47,094 bases of DNA from an uncultured Prevotellaceae bacterium (GCA_902786565.1 CADACW010000022.1:1-47094); one strand, 5' to 3'; positions 30,203 through 38,380 are shown, numbered from the stretch's first letter. The notes: a model not told the origin generated them from the letters alone. Translations and numbers: made by a program.

Positions 30203-31545
30203 TATCGTTTCAGTTTCTTAAGATACCATATTAGTATTGGGATGGTCGTCGAGAAGGCGGCAAAGTCGCTGGCCGGCATCGAGGCCCACACACCGTCGAG
30301 GCCCCAGAAGAGGGGAAACACTATGGCCATGGGCAGAAGCATGAACAGCTGACGCGAGAGCGAGAGGAAGATGCTGATGCGCACCTTGCCGATGCACTGG
30401 AAGAAATTGGTGATGACCGCCTGCGAGCCCACCACGGGGAAGACGAGCATATCGAACACCAGTCCGCGGGCAGCCATGTCAATGAGCTGGGGGTCGGTGG
30501 TGAAGATGCGGGCTATCTGGCGGGGAAAGAGCATGGACACCGCCCACCCTGCCAGCAGGATGAGCGTGGCGGCGGTGATGGCCAGCCACAGGCAGCGCAG
30601 CATGCGGTCGAACTTCTCAGCACCGTAGTTGTAGCCCACGATGGGCTGCATGCCCTGGGTGACGCCCATCACGAACATGAAGAACACCATCACCATCGAG
30701 TTGGCTATGGAATAGGCACCCACGGCCATATCGCCGCCATAGCGCACAAACTGGTTGTTCATCGCAATGACGATGACGCACGACGTGGTCTGCATCAGGA
30801 AGGGCGAGATGCCGATACCGATGATGTTGCGCACCAGATTGGCTTTCAGCTTGTAGATGCCCCGGCGCAGGTGCAGCAGTTCCTTCTGGTCGGAAAATGT
30901 CCACATCTGCCAGCACAGGGCCATGGTCTGACTGGCGACGGTGGCCAAAGCGGCGCCCCTGATGCCCCACCTGAACCACCACACGAAGGCGATGACCAGC
31001 AGAATGTTCATGCCCACGGTGAAGAGGGTGGCCCACATGGCGTGGCGCGGCTTGCCGGCGGCACGCAGCACGGCATTCATGCCGAAGTACATGTGGGTGA
31101 TGACGTTGCCCAGAAGGATGACCTGCATAAACGAGCGGGCGTAGGGCAGGGTGACGTCGCTGGCGCCGAAGAAGCGCAGGATGGGGTCGAGGAAGAGCAA
31201 GCACACCACCATAAAAGCCACGCCGATGATGAGGTTGAGCGTCACGGTGTTGCCCAGCAGGTGCTCGGCCGTCTCGTAGTCGCGCTGCCCCAGCTTCACG
31301 CTGATGCACGTCGAGGCGCCCACGCCAACGGCTGATCCGAAAGCCGCACTCAGATTCATAAAGGGGAAGGTGATGCCCAGGCCGGCAATGGCATCGGGGC
31401 CCACCACCTGGCCTATGAAGGCGCGGTCGATGATGTTGTAGAGCGACGAAGCCGTCATGGCCACAATGGCCGGCAGGGCATACTGCCACAGCAGCCGCCC
31501 CACGGGCTTCTGGCCCAGCTCCAAAGCTTTCTGTCTGTTGTCCAT
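30202..31545 (-). CDS. MATE-family efflux transporter
   Basis: 447 residues from ATG 31545; the longer frame begins upstream of the promoter. Twelve membrane segments. The MATE N-terminal repeat has LLWQYALPAIVAMTASSLYNIIDRAFIG and the second repeat MALCWQMW with AVGAYSIANSMVMVFFMFVMGVTQG, QPIVGYNYGAEKFDRM and TNFFQCIGKVRISIFLSLSRQ, all typical. It belongs to the DinF/NorM-like sodium or proton antiporters that export drugs or metabolites; the substrate is unknown. It is the first gene after the operon promoter 31567-31598 and is followed by twelve tightly packed genes. Confidence 0.92.
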   Translation of the reverse strand: MDNRQKALELGQKPVGRLLWQYALPAIVAMTASSLYNIIDRAFIGQVVGPDAIAGLGITFPFMNLSAAFGSAVGVGASTCISVKLGQRDYETAEHLLGNTVTLNLIIGVAFMVVCLLFLDPILRFFGASDVTLPYARSFMQVILLGNVITHMYFGMNAVLRAAGKPRHAMWATLFTVGMNILLVIAFVWWFRWGIRGAALATVASQTMALCWQMWTFSDQKELLHLRRGIYKLKANLVRNIIGIGISPFLMQTTSCVIVIAMNNQFVRYGGDMAVGAYSIANSMVMVFFMFVMGVTQGMQPIVGYNYGAEKFDRMLRCLWLAITAATLILLAGWAVSMLFPRQIARIFTTDPQLIDMAARGLVFDMLVFPVVGSQAVITNFFQCIGKVRISIFLSLSRQLFMLLPMAIVFPLFWGLDGVWASMPASDFAAFSTTIPILIWYLKKLKR

Positions 31546-31566
31546 AAATGTCTGACAAAGGTGGTG

Positions 31567-31598
31567 CAAAGGTACGAAAAAAAAAACTATCCACCAAA
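31567..31598 (-). promoter_or_regulatory. Promoter of the long minus-strand operon
   Basis: On the minus strand, TTTG (31595-31598) and TACCTTTG (31567-31574) are 20 bp apart; the MATE ATG is 21 bp downstream. It is the only clear promoter before a run of 13 genes ending at 21297. Confidence 0.7.
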
Positions 31599-31667
31599 TT
31601 TCTTTCGCAAGAAGCACACTCCTGGCTGGAAAAAGTGATTCTGCGGGAGAACTGGCGGGCATCTAAA

Positions 31668-31707
31668 AGATAACCGGCGGTTATCTGCGAGATAAGCGCC
31701 GGTTATC
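31668..31707 (-). terminator. Long hairpin built from two GATAA-N7-TTATC units, likely terminator of DUF4301
   Basis: GATAACCGGCG (31669-31679) pairs perfectly with CGCCGGTTATC (31697-31707), and TTATCT (31681-31686) with AGATAA (31690-31695) around loop GCG, giving one long, nearly perfect stem. On the minus strand TTTTAG follows. GATAA starts 22 bp apart (31669 and 31691), as in the arrays at 11221 and 33306. Confidence 0.7.
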
Positions 31708-31730
31708 CTGAAAAATGGTATGACGAATGT

Positions 31731-33230
31731 CTATTGATGCTGTTCGCGCAGCAGGTCGTTGACGGTCTTCACGGGGTTGAACGTGCCGAGGGGCACCTCG
31801 ACGAAGACGGTGCTCCAGTCGCTCATGGCACCATTCCACAGGCCGGGCAGCTCCAGGGCCTTCAGCTCCTTGCCGCCCTTCGACTTCGACGAGATGAAGC
31901 CGGTGGTCTTGTCGACAAAGTCGGGCAGGTTGAACGGCTTGCCCTGATAGTCCTTCACGGCGCAGACCAGGTCTACGGGATTGAAGTGGGTGCCCTGGGT
32001 GAACATCTTCATATAGGCCTCGTTCTGCGTGTCAATCTGCGAGCTCTCCAGAATCTGCAGCGACACGGTGCCGTCTTGATTATAGGTCAGGAACGGGCCG
32101 CCGCCGGGCTCGCCCACGTTTTTCACCACGCCGCATACGCGCATGGGGCGGTTCAGCTTGCGGCGCAGATAGTCGGCGTCCACCTTGGTGCCCTTGGGGT
32201 CAATGCACAGGCAGTCCTTGACAAAAGTGGCCATCTCCTGCAGCTGGGCGTCGGTGGCTCCCTGGTCCAGCAGGCGCAAATAGCCGAAGGCACGCTCCTG
32301 CAGCGACACCAGCACGCCGGCAATGACCTGTTTCCACTCGGTGGTCTCGGGCTTCAGGCGGTCGGGCACCACATTGTCGATGTTCTTGATGAAGATGACG
32401 TCGGCCTCGATTTCATTGAGGTTCTCGATGAGGGCGCCGTGGCCTCCGGGGCGGAACAGCAGACTGCCGTCGGCCTCGCGGAAGGGCGTATTGTCGGGGT
32501 TGGCGGCCACAGTGTCGGTAGAGGGCTTCTGCTCGGAGAAGGTGATGTCGTACTTGATGCCGTACTTCTGGGCGAAGCCGTCGGCCTTCTCGGCCACCTT
32601 CTGCTTGAAGAACTCCAGATGGTCATGGCTCACGGTGAAGTGTACGTGGGCCTCGCCGTTGCTGGCGGCATAGAGGGCGCCCTCCACCAGATGCTCCTCC
32701 ATGGGTGTGCGGGGGCCTTCGGCATACTTGTGGAACAGCAGCATGCCCTTGGGCAGCTGTCCATAGTTCAGGCCTTCCTTCTTCAGCATATTGGCAGCCA
32801 CGGCCTTGTAGCGGCCTTCGGCCATCAGGGCCTTGATGCCCTTGCCCTCGTTCTGCTGGCAGACGGCGTCGAGTGCGTCGTAGAAGGCAAACTTCTCGAT
32901 GTCGTGGAAATACTTCTTCTCGAAGTCGGTGGTGGGCACGTCGTAGTCGGCATCAACAAAGGCGAACATATTCTTGAACATGCGGCTGGCGGCACCGCTG
33001 GCGGGCACAAACTTCACCACGCGGCGGCCCTGGGCCTTATAAGCCTCCCAGGCGGCCACATACTGCTTGCGCTCCTGCTCGTTGGGGGCCACGATGCCCT
33101 TGCCCACGGCAGCGGCAGCCTCCAGACGGAGGAAGGGGAAGCCGGTCTCAAACTGTTTCAACTGGGTTTCAATCTGCGCCTCGCTGATGCCACGCTGCGC
33201 AATCTGCTTCAAATCTTTTTCGGTCAGCAT
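31731..33230 (-). CDS. DUF4301 family protein
   Basis: 499 residues, the full family length. DUF4301 is confined mainly to Bacteroidota and has a predicted nucleotidyltransferase-like core. Visible conserved stretches include VVKFVPASGAASRMFKNMF, a likely phosphate/nucleotide-binding loop near residue 75-90, PKGMLLFHKYAEGPRTPMEEH, FRPGGHGALIENLNEI, DVIFIKNIDNVVPD, RPMRVCGVVKNVGEPGGGPF and a C-terminal SSKSKGGKELKALELPGLWNG. These resemble the sugar-nucleotide pyrophosphorylase loops, but activity is unproven. It is a single transcription unit ended by the 31668 hairpin. An even longer frame on the opposite strand is a shadow of its codon bias. Confidence 0.88.
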   Translation of the reverse strand: MLTEKDLKQIAQRGISEAQIETQLKQFETGFPFLRLEAAAAVGKGIVAPNEQERKQYVAAWEAYKAQGRRVVKFVPASGAASRMFKNMFAFVDADYDVPTTDFEKKYFHDIEKFAFYDALDAVCQQNEGKGIKALMAEGRYKAVAANMLKKEGLNYGQLPKGMLLFHKYAEGPRTPMEEHLVEGALYAASNGEAHVHFTVSHDHLEFFKQKVAEKADGFAQKYGIKYDITFSEQKPSTDTVAANPDNTPFREADGSLLFRPGGHGALIENLNEIEADVIFIKNIDNVVPDRLKPETTEWKQVIAGVLVSLQERAFGYLRLLDQGATDAQLQEMATFVKDCLCIDPKGTKVDADYLRRKLNRPMRVCGVVKNVGEPGGGPFLTYNQDGTVSLQILESSQIDTQNEAYMKMFTQGTHFNPVDLVCAVKDYQGKPFNLPDFVDKTTGFISSKSKGGKELKALELPGLWNGAMSDWSTVFVEVPLGTFNPVKTVNDLLREQHQ

Positions 33231-33305
33231 AATAATAGATATTAAAAGGTTGGTTTTCGGTTATCATTTTGGGCCATTCCGACCATCGGCAGCGAAAGTC
33301 CGGTT

Positions 33306-33385
33306 TACCCCCCCTTAGAGATAAGTGGCACTTATCTCGGAGATAAAAGGCACTTATCTCGGAGATAAAAGGCACTTATCTCTGG
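33306..33385. repeat. Array of three GATAA-N7-TTATC palindromes, 22-bp period
   Basis: GATAA starts at 33320, 33342 and 33364, exactly 22 bp apart, with N7 of GTGGCAC, AAGGCAC and AAGGCAC. The array is preceded by TACCCCCCCCTTA, as at 11210-11220, and followed by GGAGGGGGTTTTTT, so the C and G runs could close an outer stem before a T run on the plus strand. It lies between the rprY-like stop and the DUF4301 start. Confidence 0.85.
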
Positions 33386-33458
33386 AGGGGGTTTTTTGGC
33401 CGGTGTCTGAAACTGCCGTTCAGAAGGGGTCCGGACAGCCACTCCAGTTCAGGGGTGA

Positions 33459-34157
33459 TTAGTCCTCCTCGGGGGTGATGAGCTTGTAGCCCTTGCCGTG
33501 TATGTTGATAATCTCAATCTGCGGGTCCTCCTTGAGGTGCTTGCGCAGCTTGGTGATGTAGACATCCATGGAGCGGGCGTTGAAGTAGTTGTCGTCAATC
33601 CAGATGGTCTTCAGGGCGAAGTCGCGCTGCAGAATCTCGTTGGCATGGCTGCAGAGCAGGGCCAGCAGCTCGTTCTCCTTGGTGGTCAGCTTGGTCTGCT
33701 GTTCGCCAATGCTGAGCAGCTGCTTCTGGGTGTCGAAGGTGAACTTGCCGATGTGGTAGAGCGTTGACTCCTTGTTCTTCTTGCCACGCACACGGCGCAG
33801 GATGGCTTCGATACGGAACACCAGCTCCTCCATGGAGAAGGGCTTGGTGATGTAGTCGTCGGCGCCCAGCTTGAAGCCCTCCAGAATGTCGTCCTTCAGC
33901 GTTTTGGCGGTCAGGAAGATAATGGGGATTTCGGGGTTCGAGCTCCGGATTTCCTGTGCCAGCGTGAAGCCGTCTTTCTTGGGCATCATCACGTCGAGCA
34001 CGCAGATGTCGAACTTGGTCTTCAGGAAGGCCTTGAAGCCTGCCTCGCCGTCGGGGCACAGTTCGGCCTCATAGCCTTTGGCGGCCAGATACTCACGCAG
34101 CAACATTCCGAGGTTCTCATCGTCCTCGCAAAGCAAAATTTTCAGTTTCTCTTCCAT
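33459..34157 (-). CDS. rprY: OmpR-family response regulator, RprY-like
   Basis: 232 residues. The receiver domain (1-120) has the acidic pair EDD (11-13), the phospho-acceptor Asp55 in CVLDVMMPKKDG, the Thr/Ser switch in IIFLTAKT and Lys in DDYITKPFS. The C-terminal winged helix (about 135-230) has LTTKENELLALLCSHANEIL, ARSMDVYITKLRKHL and the closing IINIHGKGYKLI. It pairs with the histidine kinase immediately upstream in transcription; the pair resembles RprX/RprY of Bacteroides by sequence and order. Target genes are unknown. A heptamer repeat lies in the 127-bp gap between the two genes, ahead of this start codon. Confidence 0.88.
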   Translation of the reverse strand: MEEKLKILLCEDDENLGMLLREYLAAKGYEAELCPDGEAGFKAFLKTKFDICVLDVMMPKKDGFTLAQEIRSSNPEIPIIFLTAKTLKDDILEGFKLGADDYITKPFSMEELVFRIEAILRRVRGKKNKESTLYHIGKFTFDTQKQLLSIGEQQTKLTTKENELLALLCSHANEILQRDFALKTIWIDDNYFNARSMDVYITKLRKHLKEDPQIEIINIHGKGYKLITPEED

Positions 34158-34171
34158 TTCGTTGTTCTTTT

Positions 34172-34199
34172 ATTGAAGATTGAAGATTGAAAATTGAAG
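34172..34199. repeat. Heptamer tandem repeat (ATTGAAG) upstream of rprY
   Basis: Four 7-bp units, ATTGAAG x2, ATTGAAA, ATTGAAG, 14 bp ahead of the rprY start on the minus strand (read there as CTTCAAT). Not an obvious promoter; could alter leader length. Confidence 0.75.
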
Positions 34200-34284
34200 A
34201 TTGGGCTGCGCCCTCAACTTCACTCGCCAATTACAACCTTCTGGTTAATACTATTTATTATTAATAATTCCAATTCTTCCGTCT

Positions 34285-35841
34285 TCACCCTTCCTTCAGC
34301 ACCGGTATAGTGACGGTGAACTTGGTGCCTTTTCCCAAGTCGCTTTCGCAGCGGATGTCGCCGTCGTGCAGGTTGATGATCTTCTTCACGTAGGCAAGGC
34401 CAAGGCCGAAACCCTTCACATCGTGCACATTGCCGGTGTGCACACGGTAGAACTTGTCGAAGATTTTCTTCACGTTCTCACGCTTGATGCCCAGACCGTT
34501 GTCCTGGATGGAGAAGCAGAGGTTCTCGCCTTCGTTCCAAGTGTGGATGTGGATATTCACCGGCTCGTCGGGCTTGCGATACTTCACGGCGTTGTCCATC
34601 AGGTTGGTGATGGCGTTCTGGAAGTGCACCTCGTCCACGTAGATGGCCGAGTCGACAGCCTCAATCTCGGTGGTGATTTTACCGCCCGTGTGCTCCACGC
34701 GCAGCGAGAAAGTGGAAGCCGTCTGCTCCAGCAGCTCGTTCAGGTCCAGCTCCTTCTTCTTGAACGAGGCCGTCTTGTTGTCGAACATCGACATCTGCAG
34801 CACCTTCTCCACCAGGAAGCGCAGGCGTCGGCTCTCGTCGCCGATGACACTGCCCAGGTGCTTCATCATCATCGGACTCTTGCCCACGCTCTCGTCGTTG
34901 AGCATCTGGGCAGCCAGCGAGATACTGCTGATGGGAGTCTTCAGCTCGTGCGTCATATTGTTGATGAAATCGTTCTTTATCTCCGTGTAGCGCTTCTGCC
35001 GGAAGATGACCACGATGGTGAAGACAAACGTGATGAGCAGCACGATGGTGAAGATGACGGCGGGAATCATAAACCGCACCGATGAGAAGATGTAGCTGTT
35101 CATTTCGGGGAAGTGAATCTTCACGATGCCCTTCTTCGACGAGGGGTCGTTCTGGAACAGCACGTGCGGATAGCTCCACTCCTCGCCGTCGGTGGAGTAG
35201 TCGGGACAGCGGTACACCTCGCGCCCGTCGGCCGTCGACACGGTGAAATGGTAGGGAATGTTGATGCCGTTGTTCAGCAGCTCCTGGTGGATGTCGCGGT
35301 CCAGCAGTTTGAAGTTCACACGCTCCTTCAGCGGCTTCTCGCTGGCGGTGTAGAGGATGTTGTAGACCACCTCGTCGAGCAGCGCCTTTTGGTAGACATA
35401 GCGGTTGCGCACCACCTCCTGCAGCGATTTGGCCGCCTCCGACATCTGGTCCTTGTCGCTGCGCATAATCATGGCCTTGGGCACCGAGGCGGGCTTCGTC
35501 TGGAAGGTCTTCAGTTCGAAAGCCGAGTAGACCGTGCCATCGTCGGCCGAGACGGAGAACTGGTGGCTGTGCTGGATGCTGCCGTCAAGGCTGTTCACCA
35601 CCACAGAGTCCTGCGTGTAGGCCTTGCGCTCCACCTCGCTCACGTCTTTCTCCAGATAGCGCAGCGTCTCGTTCACCTCCAGGTTGCGGGCTGCCTGGTC
35701 CAGGCTCCGGTTCACGCTTTCCTCAAACTGCTCCTTCTTCATCTTCGCCATCTCCTCGATGTACGAAATCTGAAGATAGAGCAACCCCAGGAACGAGAAG
35801 CCCATCACCACTGCTATAATCCATATCGTCGATTTCTTCAT
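34285..35841 (-). CDS. rprX: Sensor histidine kinase, RprX-like
   Basis: 518 residues from ATG 35841; 14 more in-frame residues upstream lie in the promoter. A membrane helix at about 5-25 starts a periplasmic sensor of about 250 residues, followed by a second helix (FMIPAVIFTIVLLITFVFTIVVIF, near 275-297; given as a span) and then the kinase core: H-box NNMTHELKTPISSISLA, N-box NLMDNAVKYRKP, G1 IQDNGLGIKRENV, F-box FDKFYRV, G2 GFGLGLAYV. No HAMP or PAS domain is obvious. It phosphorylates the RprY-like regulator next to it. The input signal is unknown. Confidence 0.88.
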   Translation of the reverse strand: MKKSTIWIIAVVMGFSFLGLLYLQISYIEEMAKMKKEQFEESVNRSLDQAARNLEVNETLRYLEKDVSEVERKAYTQDSVVVNSLDGSIQHSHQFSVSADDGTVYSAFELKTFQTKPASVPKAMIMRSDKDQMSEAAKSLQEVVRNRYVYQKALLDEVVYNILYTASEKPLKERVNFKLLDRDIHQELLNNGINIPYHFTVSTADGREVYRCPDYSTDGEEWSYPHVLFQNDPSSKKGIVKIHFPEMNSYIFSSVRFMIPAVIFTIVLLITFVFTIVVIFRQKRYTEIKNDFINNMTHELKTPISSISLAAQMLNDESVGKSPMMMKHLGSVIGDESRRLRFLVEKVLQMSMFDNKTASFKKKELDLNELLEQTASTFSLRVEHTGGKITTEIEAVDSAIYVDEVHFQNAITNLMDNAVKYRKPDEPVNIHIHTWNEGENLCFSIQDNGLGIKRENVKKIFDKFYRVHTGNVHDVKGFGLGLAYVKKIINLHDGDIRCESDLGKGTKFTVTIPVLKEG

Positions 35842-35880
35842 CTTGCGTTTGCTGTCAGACCAATGATTTATTTGCAGCCA

Positions 35881-35888
35881 CAAAGTTA
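35881..35888 (-). promoter_or_regulatory. -7 box upstream of the sensor kinase
   Basis: CAAAGTTA on plus, TAACTTTG on minus, 39 bp before ATG 35841. No clear -33 element was seen. The rest of the 255-bp gap is AT-rich. Confidence 0.5.
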
Positions 35889-36045
35889 AGAATTATTCCC
35901 CGAACAGTCATCCTGTTCTGTTAATCTTTTCCGTTAAATTTAACCGAATTAACAATTTAATCCATTTATAGATTCAAATACCAAACTAAAGAAAAGCAAA
36001 GATGAAGCATTATAAGGGGAATAGCCAAACTTTTCGCCCCAATTA

Positions 36046-36077
36046 TTTGGCTGTTTTGCAGAAAAGTGGTATATTTG
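36046..36077 (+). promoter_or_regulatory. Promoter of the PD-(D/E)XK ATPase gene
   Basis: TTTG (36046-36049) and TATATTTG (36070-36077) are 20 bp apart; the start codon follows 19 bp downstream. Confidence 0.65.
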
Positions 36078-36096
36078 CAGCGTGCAATAAAAACAA

Positions 36097-37731
36097 ATGG
36101 CGATAATGGGAACGATTGATATAGGCCAAACCGACAGAGGCTACGCCGTTGGCGTGCAGCAGTTTGACCGCATACGCGAAAGCGGTGCCGTATATGTGGA
36201 CAAGACGGCATATATATATAAAATGGTGAGCACCAAGGCCGTGAACTTCTTTCTCAGCCGACCGCGCCGCTTCGGCAAGTCGTTGCTCGTCGACACGCTG
36301 CGCTGCTACTTTGAGGGCCGAAAGGAACTGTTCGAGGGGCTGGCCATCTACGAACTGGAGAAGGAGTGGAAGAAATATCCCGTCGTCCGACTCGACCTCT
36401 CCAACGGCAAATACTACGACGAGAAATTGGTGCACGGAACAATCAATAACATTCTGAAATGGCAGGAAGAGAAGTTCGGCATCACCATGCCAAAAAACCC
36501 AACGAACTATGATGTACGTCTGACAGACTTGATTCAGGCTGCCTATCAACAGACAGGCGAGAAGGTGGTGATACTCATCGACGAGTACGACGCCCCGATG
36601 CTCGACAGCATCACTGATTTAGAGTTGCAGAGCAGCATCCGCAACCGCATCCGCAATCTGTTCTCGCCACTGAAGGCTCAGTCGCAATATCTGCGTTTCG
36701 TGTTCCTCACAGGCATATCGAAGTTCTCGCAACTGTCCGTCTTCAGCGAACTGAACAACCTGCAGCAGCTCACCTTCGACCCGGCCTACGAGGCCATCTG
36801 CGGCATCACCCACGAGGAACTGGTCACCCAGATGAAGCCCGACATAGAGCTGCTCAAGGAGAAACTGAACAAAGGCTATGCCCGCTGGGGCATACACTAT
36901 GAGTACGACGACGTGGTGGCAAAGCTGAAGCACTGGTACGACGGCTACCACTTCTCGCGGGATATGACCGATGTCTATTGCCCTTGGAGCCTGGTCAGTG
37001 CCTTTGCCATGGGCGACATCATGAACTTCTGGTTCTCCACAGGCACGCCCACGATGCTGGTCGACGTGATGCGCCAGCACAACATCGCCATGCCGCAATT
37101 GGAGGGCCTGCGTGCCCCACTCGACCGTCTCGACGCTCCTACGGAACGCATAGCCGACCCCATCCCCGTGCTTTTCCAGAGCGGCTACCTTACGCTGAAG
37201 GACTACGACCCCTTCGACATGGAATGGACGCTGGGGTTCCCCAACGAGGAGGTCTACCGGGGCTTCGCCCGCTCGTTCTACAATTACTATTTGGAGGAGT
37301 ATGTGGGCAGCAAGGATGCCGTTGGCAACGCCTTCAACCGCATGCGCCGTGGGCAGATTTCATTCGAGGATTTCATCGGGGTCATCAGGCGCTGGTATGC
37401 CGGCATCCCCTACAGCATCACGGACAAAAACCAGAACGAGCAGTTCTATCAAGCCCTGCTCTACGCCGTGCTCGCGGCCTGTAACGCCGACGTTCACGCC
37501 GAGGAGCAGACCGCAGACGGACGTATGGACATCGCCTTGAAGATGCAGGACGCCATCTACATCCTGGAACTCAAATACGGCAAGTCAGCAGAAGAGGCCA
37601 CCACGCAAATCCTGACGAAGGACTACGCCGTGCGTTTCGCTGCCGACGCCCGTCCCGTCTGGGCCGTGGGCCTGAACATCAGCAAAGACCATCGCACCAT
37701 AGAGAGCTACAATATGGTTGCGTGTAAATAA
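36097..37731 (+). CDS. AAA-ATPase with C-terminal PD-(D/E)XK nuclease-like domain
   Basis: 544 residues; an ATG three codons in is an alternative start. The N-terminal AAA-ATPase-like domain has GVQQFDRIRESGAVYVDKTAYIY, the degenerate Walker A SRPRRFGKSLLVDTL, Walker B VVILIDEYDAP and FVFLTGISKFSQLSVFSELN. The C-terminal part (DUF1703/PDDEXK_9) has GRMDIALKMQDAIYILELKYG, giving the D ... E-x-K nuclease-type site. This family has many paralogues in Bacteroidota and is often linked to mobile or defence-like settings, but its function is not established. It is a single gene with its own promoter, followed by ybeY 14 bp after the stop. Composition is close to its neighbours apart from the AT-rich 5' flank. 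Confidence 0.88.
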   Translation: MAIMGTIDIGQTDRGYAVGVQQFDRIRESGAVYVDKTAYIYKMVSTKAVNFFLSRPRRFGKSLLVDTLRCYFEGRKELFEGLAIYELEKEWKKYPVVRLDLSNGKYYDEKLVHGTINNILKWQEEKFGITMPKNPTNYDVRLTDLIQAAYQQTGEKVVILIDEYDAPMLDSITDLELQSSIRNRIRNLFSPLKAQSQYLRFVFLTGISKFSQLSVFSELNNLQQLTFDPAYEAICGITHEELVTQMKPDIELLKEKLNKGYARWGIHYEYDDVVAKLKHWYDGYHFSRDMTDVYCPWSLVSAFAMGDIMNFWFSTGTPTMLVDVMRQHNIAMPQLEGLRAPLDRLDAPTERIADPIPVLFQSGYLTLKDYDPFDMEWTLGFPNEEVYRGFARSFYNYYLEEYVGSKDAVGNAFNRMRRGQISFEDFIGVIRRWYAGIPYSITDKNQNEQFYQALLYAVLAACNADVHAEEQTADGRMDIALKMQDAIYILELKYGKSAEEATTQILTKDYAVRFAADARPVWAVGLNISKDHRTIESYNMVACK

Positions 37732-37745
37732 CAAATAGAAGACCA

Positions 37746-38174
37746 ATGATTACTTATAACACTGAGAACGTCAGGATGCCCGCCATCCGCAAAAGGGAAA
37801 CGACGGCATGGATTCGCCGCGTGGCCCAGACCTACGGCAAAAAGGTGGGCGAGGTGGGCTACCTCTTCTGCGACGACGAGAAAATCCTGGAAGTGAACCG
37901 CGAGTTTCTGAACCACGACTACTACACCGACATCATCACCTTCGACTATTGCGAGGACGACGTGCTCAATGGCGACCTGGTGATCAGCCTCGACACCGTG
38001 CGCACCAATGCCGAACTGTTCGGCAAGAACTACGAAGAGGAGCTGCACCGCGTCATCATACACGGCATCCTGCACCTCTGCGGCATCAACGACAAGGGGC
38101 CCGGCAAGCGCGAACTGATGGAGGCCGCCGAGAACAAAGCCTTGGCTCTGCGAAAATTGGAAACTGAAAGTTGA
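37746..38174 (+). CDS. ybeY: Endoribonuclease/rRNA maturation factor YbeY
   Basis: 142 residues. YbeY is a single-strand RNase of 16S rRNA maturation and ribosome quality control. Family features: NREFLNHDYYTDIITFDY, GDLVISLDTVRTNA and the zinc motif HRVIIHGILHLCGINDKG. The canonical motif is H-x3-H-x5-H; here the last His is replaced by Asp (HGILHLCGIND), as in other Bacteroidota members as far as I recall. The C terminus RKLETES runs into the heptamer repeat TTGAAAG, which supplies the last codons and stop. It starts 14 bp after the ATPase gene and could be co-transcribed. Confidence 0.92.
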   Translation: MITYNTENVRMPAIRKRETTAWIRRVAQTYGKKVGEVGYLFCDDEKILEVNREFLNHDYYTDIITFDYCEDDVLNGDLVISLDTVRTNAELFGKNYEEELHRVIIHGILHLCGINDKGPGKRELMEAAENKALALRKLETES

Positions 38175-38242
38175 AAGTTGAAAGTCGTTTTCTCTCACCT
38201 CTCACCTCTCACCCCTCACCCCTCACCCCTAAACCCTAAACC
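38165..38242. repeat. Compound heptamer repeat after ybeY
   Basis: Three 7-bp families adjoin: TTGAAAG-type units (38165-38186), then CCTCTCAC-type units (about 38191-38226), then two CCCTAAA units (about 38227-38242). The first block overlaps the last codons and stop of ybeY. The CCTCTCAC type is also at 11452-11521 and inside glnA. Confidence 0.75.
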
Positions 38243-38315
38243 GCCACTACTTGCCCCGTGAAGGTGCAAGCCGATGGAATATTCATCCACAACCAGCACT
38301 TTTCGCGCCAAAAGT

Positions 38316-38346
38316 TTTGCCATTTCGATAAAGTTTACGACCTTTG
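38316..38346 (+). promoter_or_regulatory. Promoter of korAB
   Basis: TTTG (38316-38319) and GACCTTTG (38339-38346), 19 bp apart; the first base of the -7 box deviates from T. The korA ATG is 35 bp downstream. Confidence 0.55.
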
Positions 38347-38380
38347 CAGGCTGAAACTAATTGTAATATATATAATACTT

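Noticed and set aside
31734-33245. A 503-codon frame on the plus strand opposite DUF4301
   Set aside because: It is the codon-bias mirror of the DUF4301 gene; its sequence is Leu/His/Gly-rich without domain motifs, and the opposite frame has full family similarity.
38227-38242. Telomere-like CCCTAAA repeat as a replicon end
   Set aside because: Only two units and embedded in a compound heptamer array within continuous chromosome.
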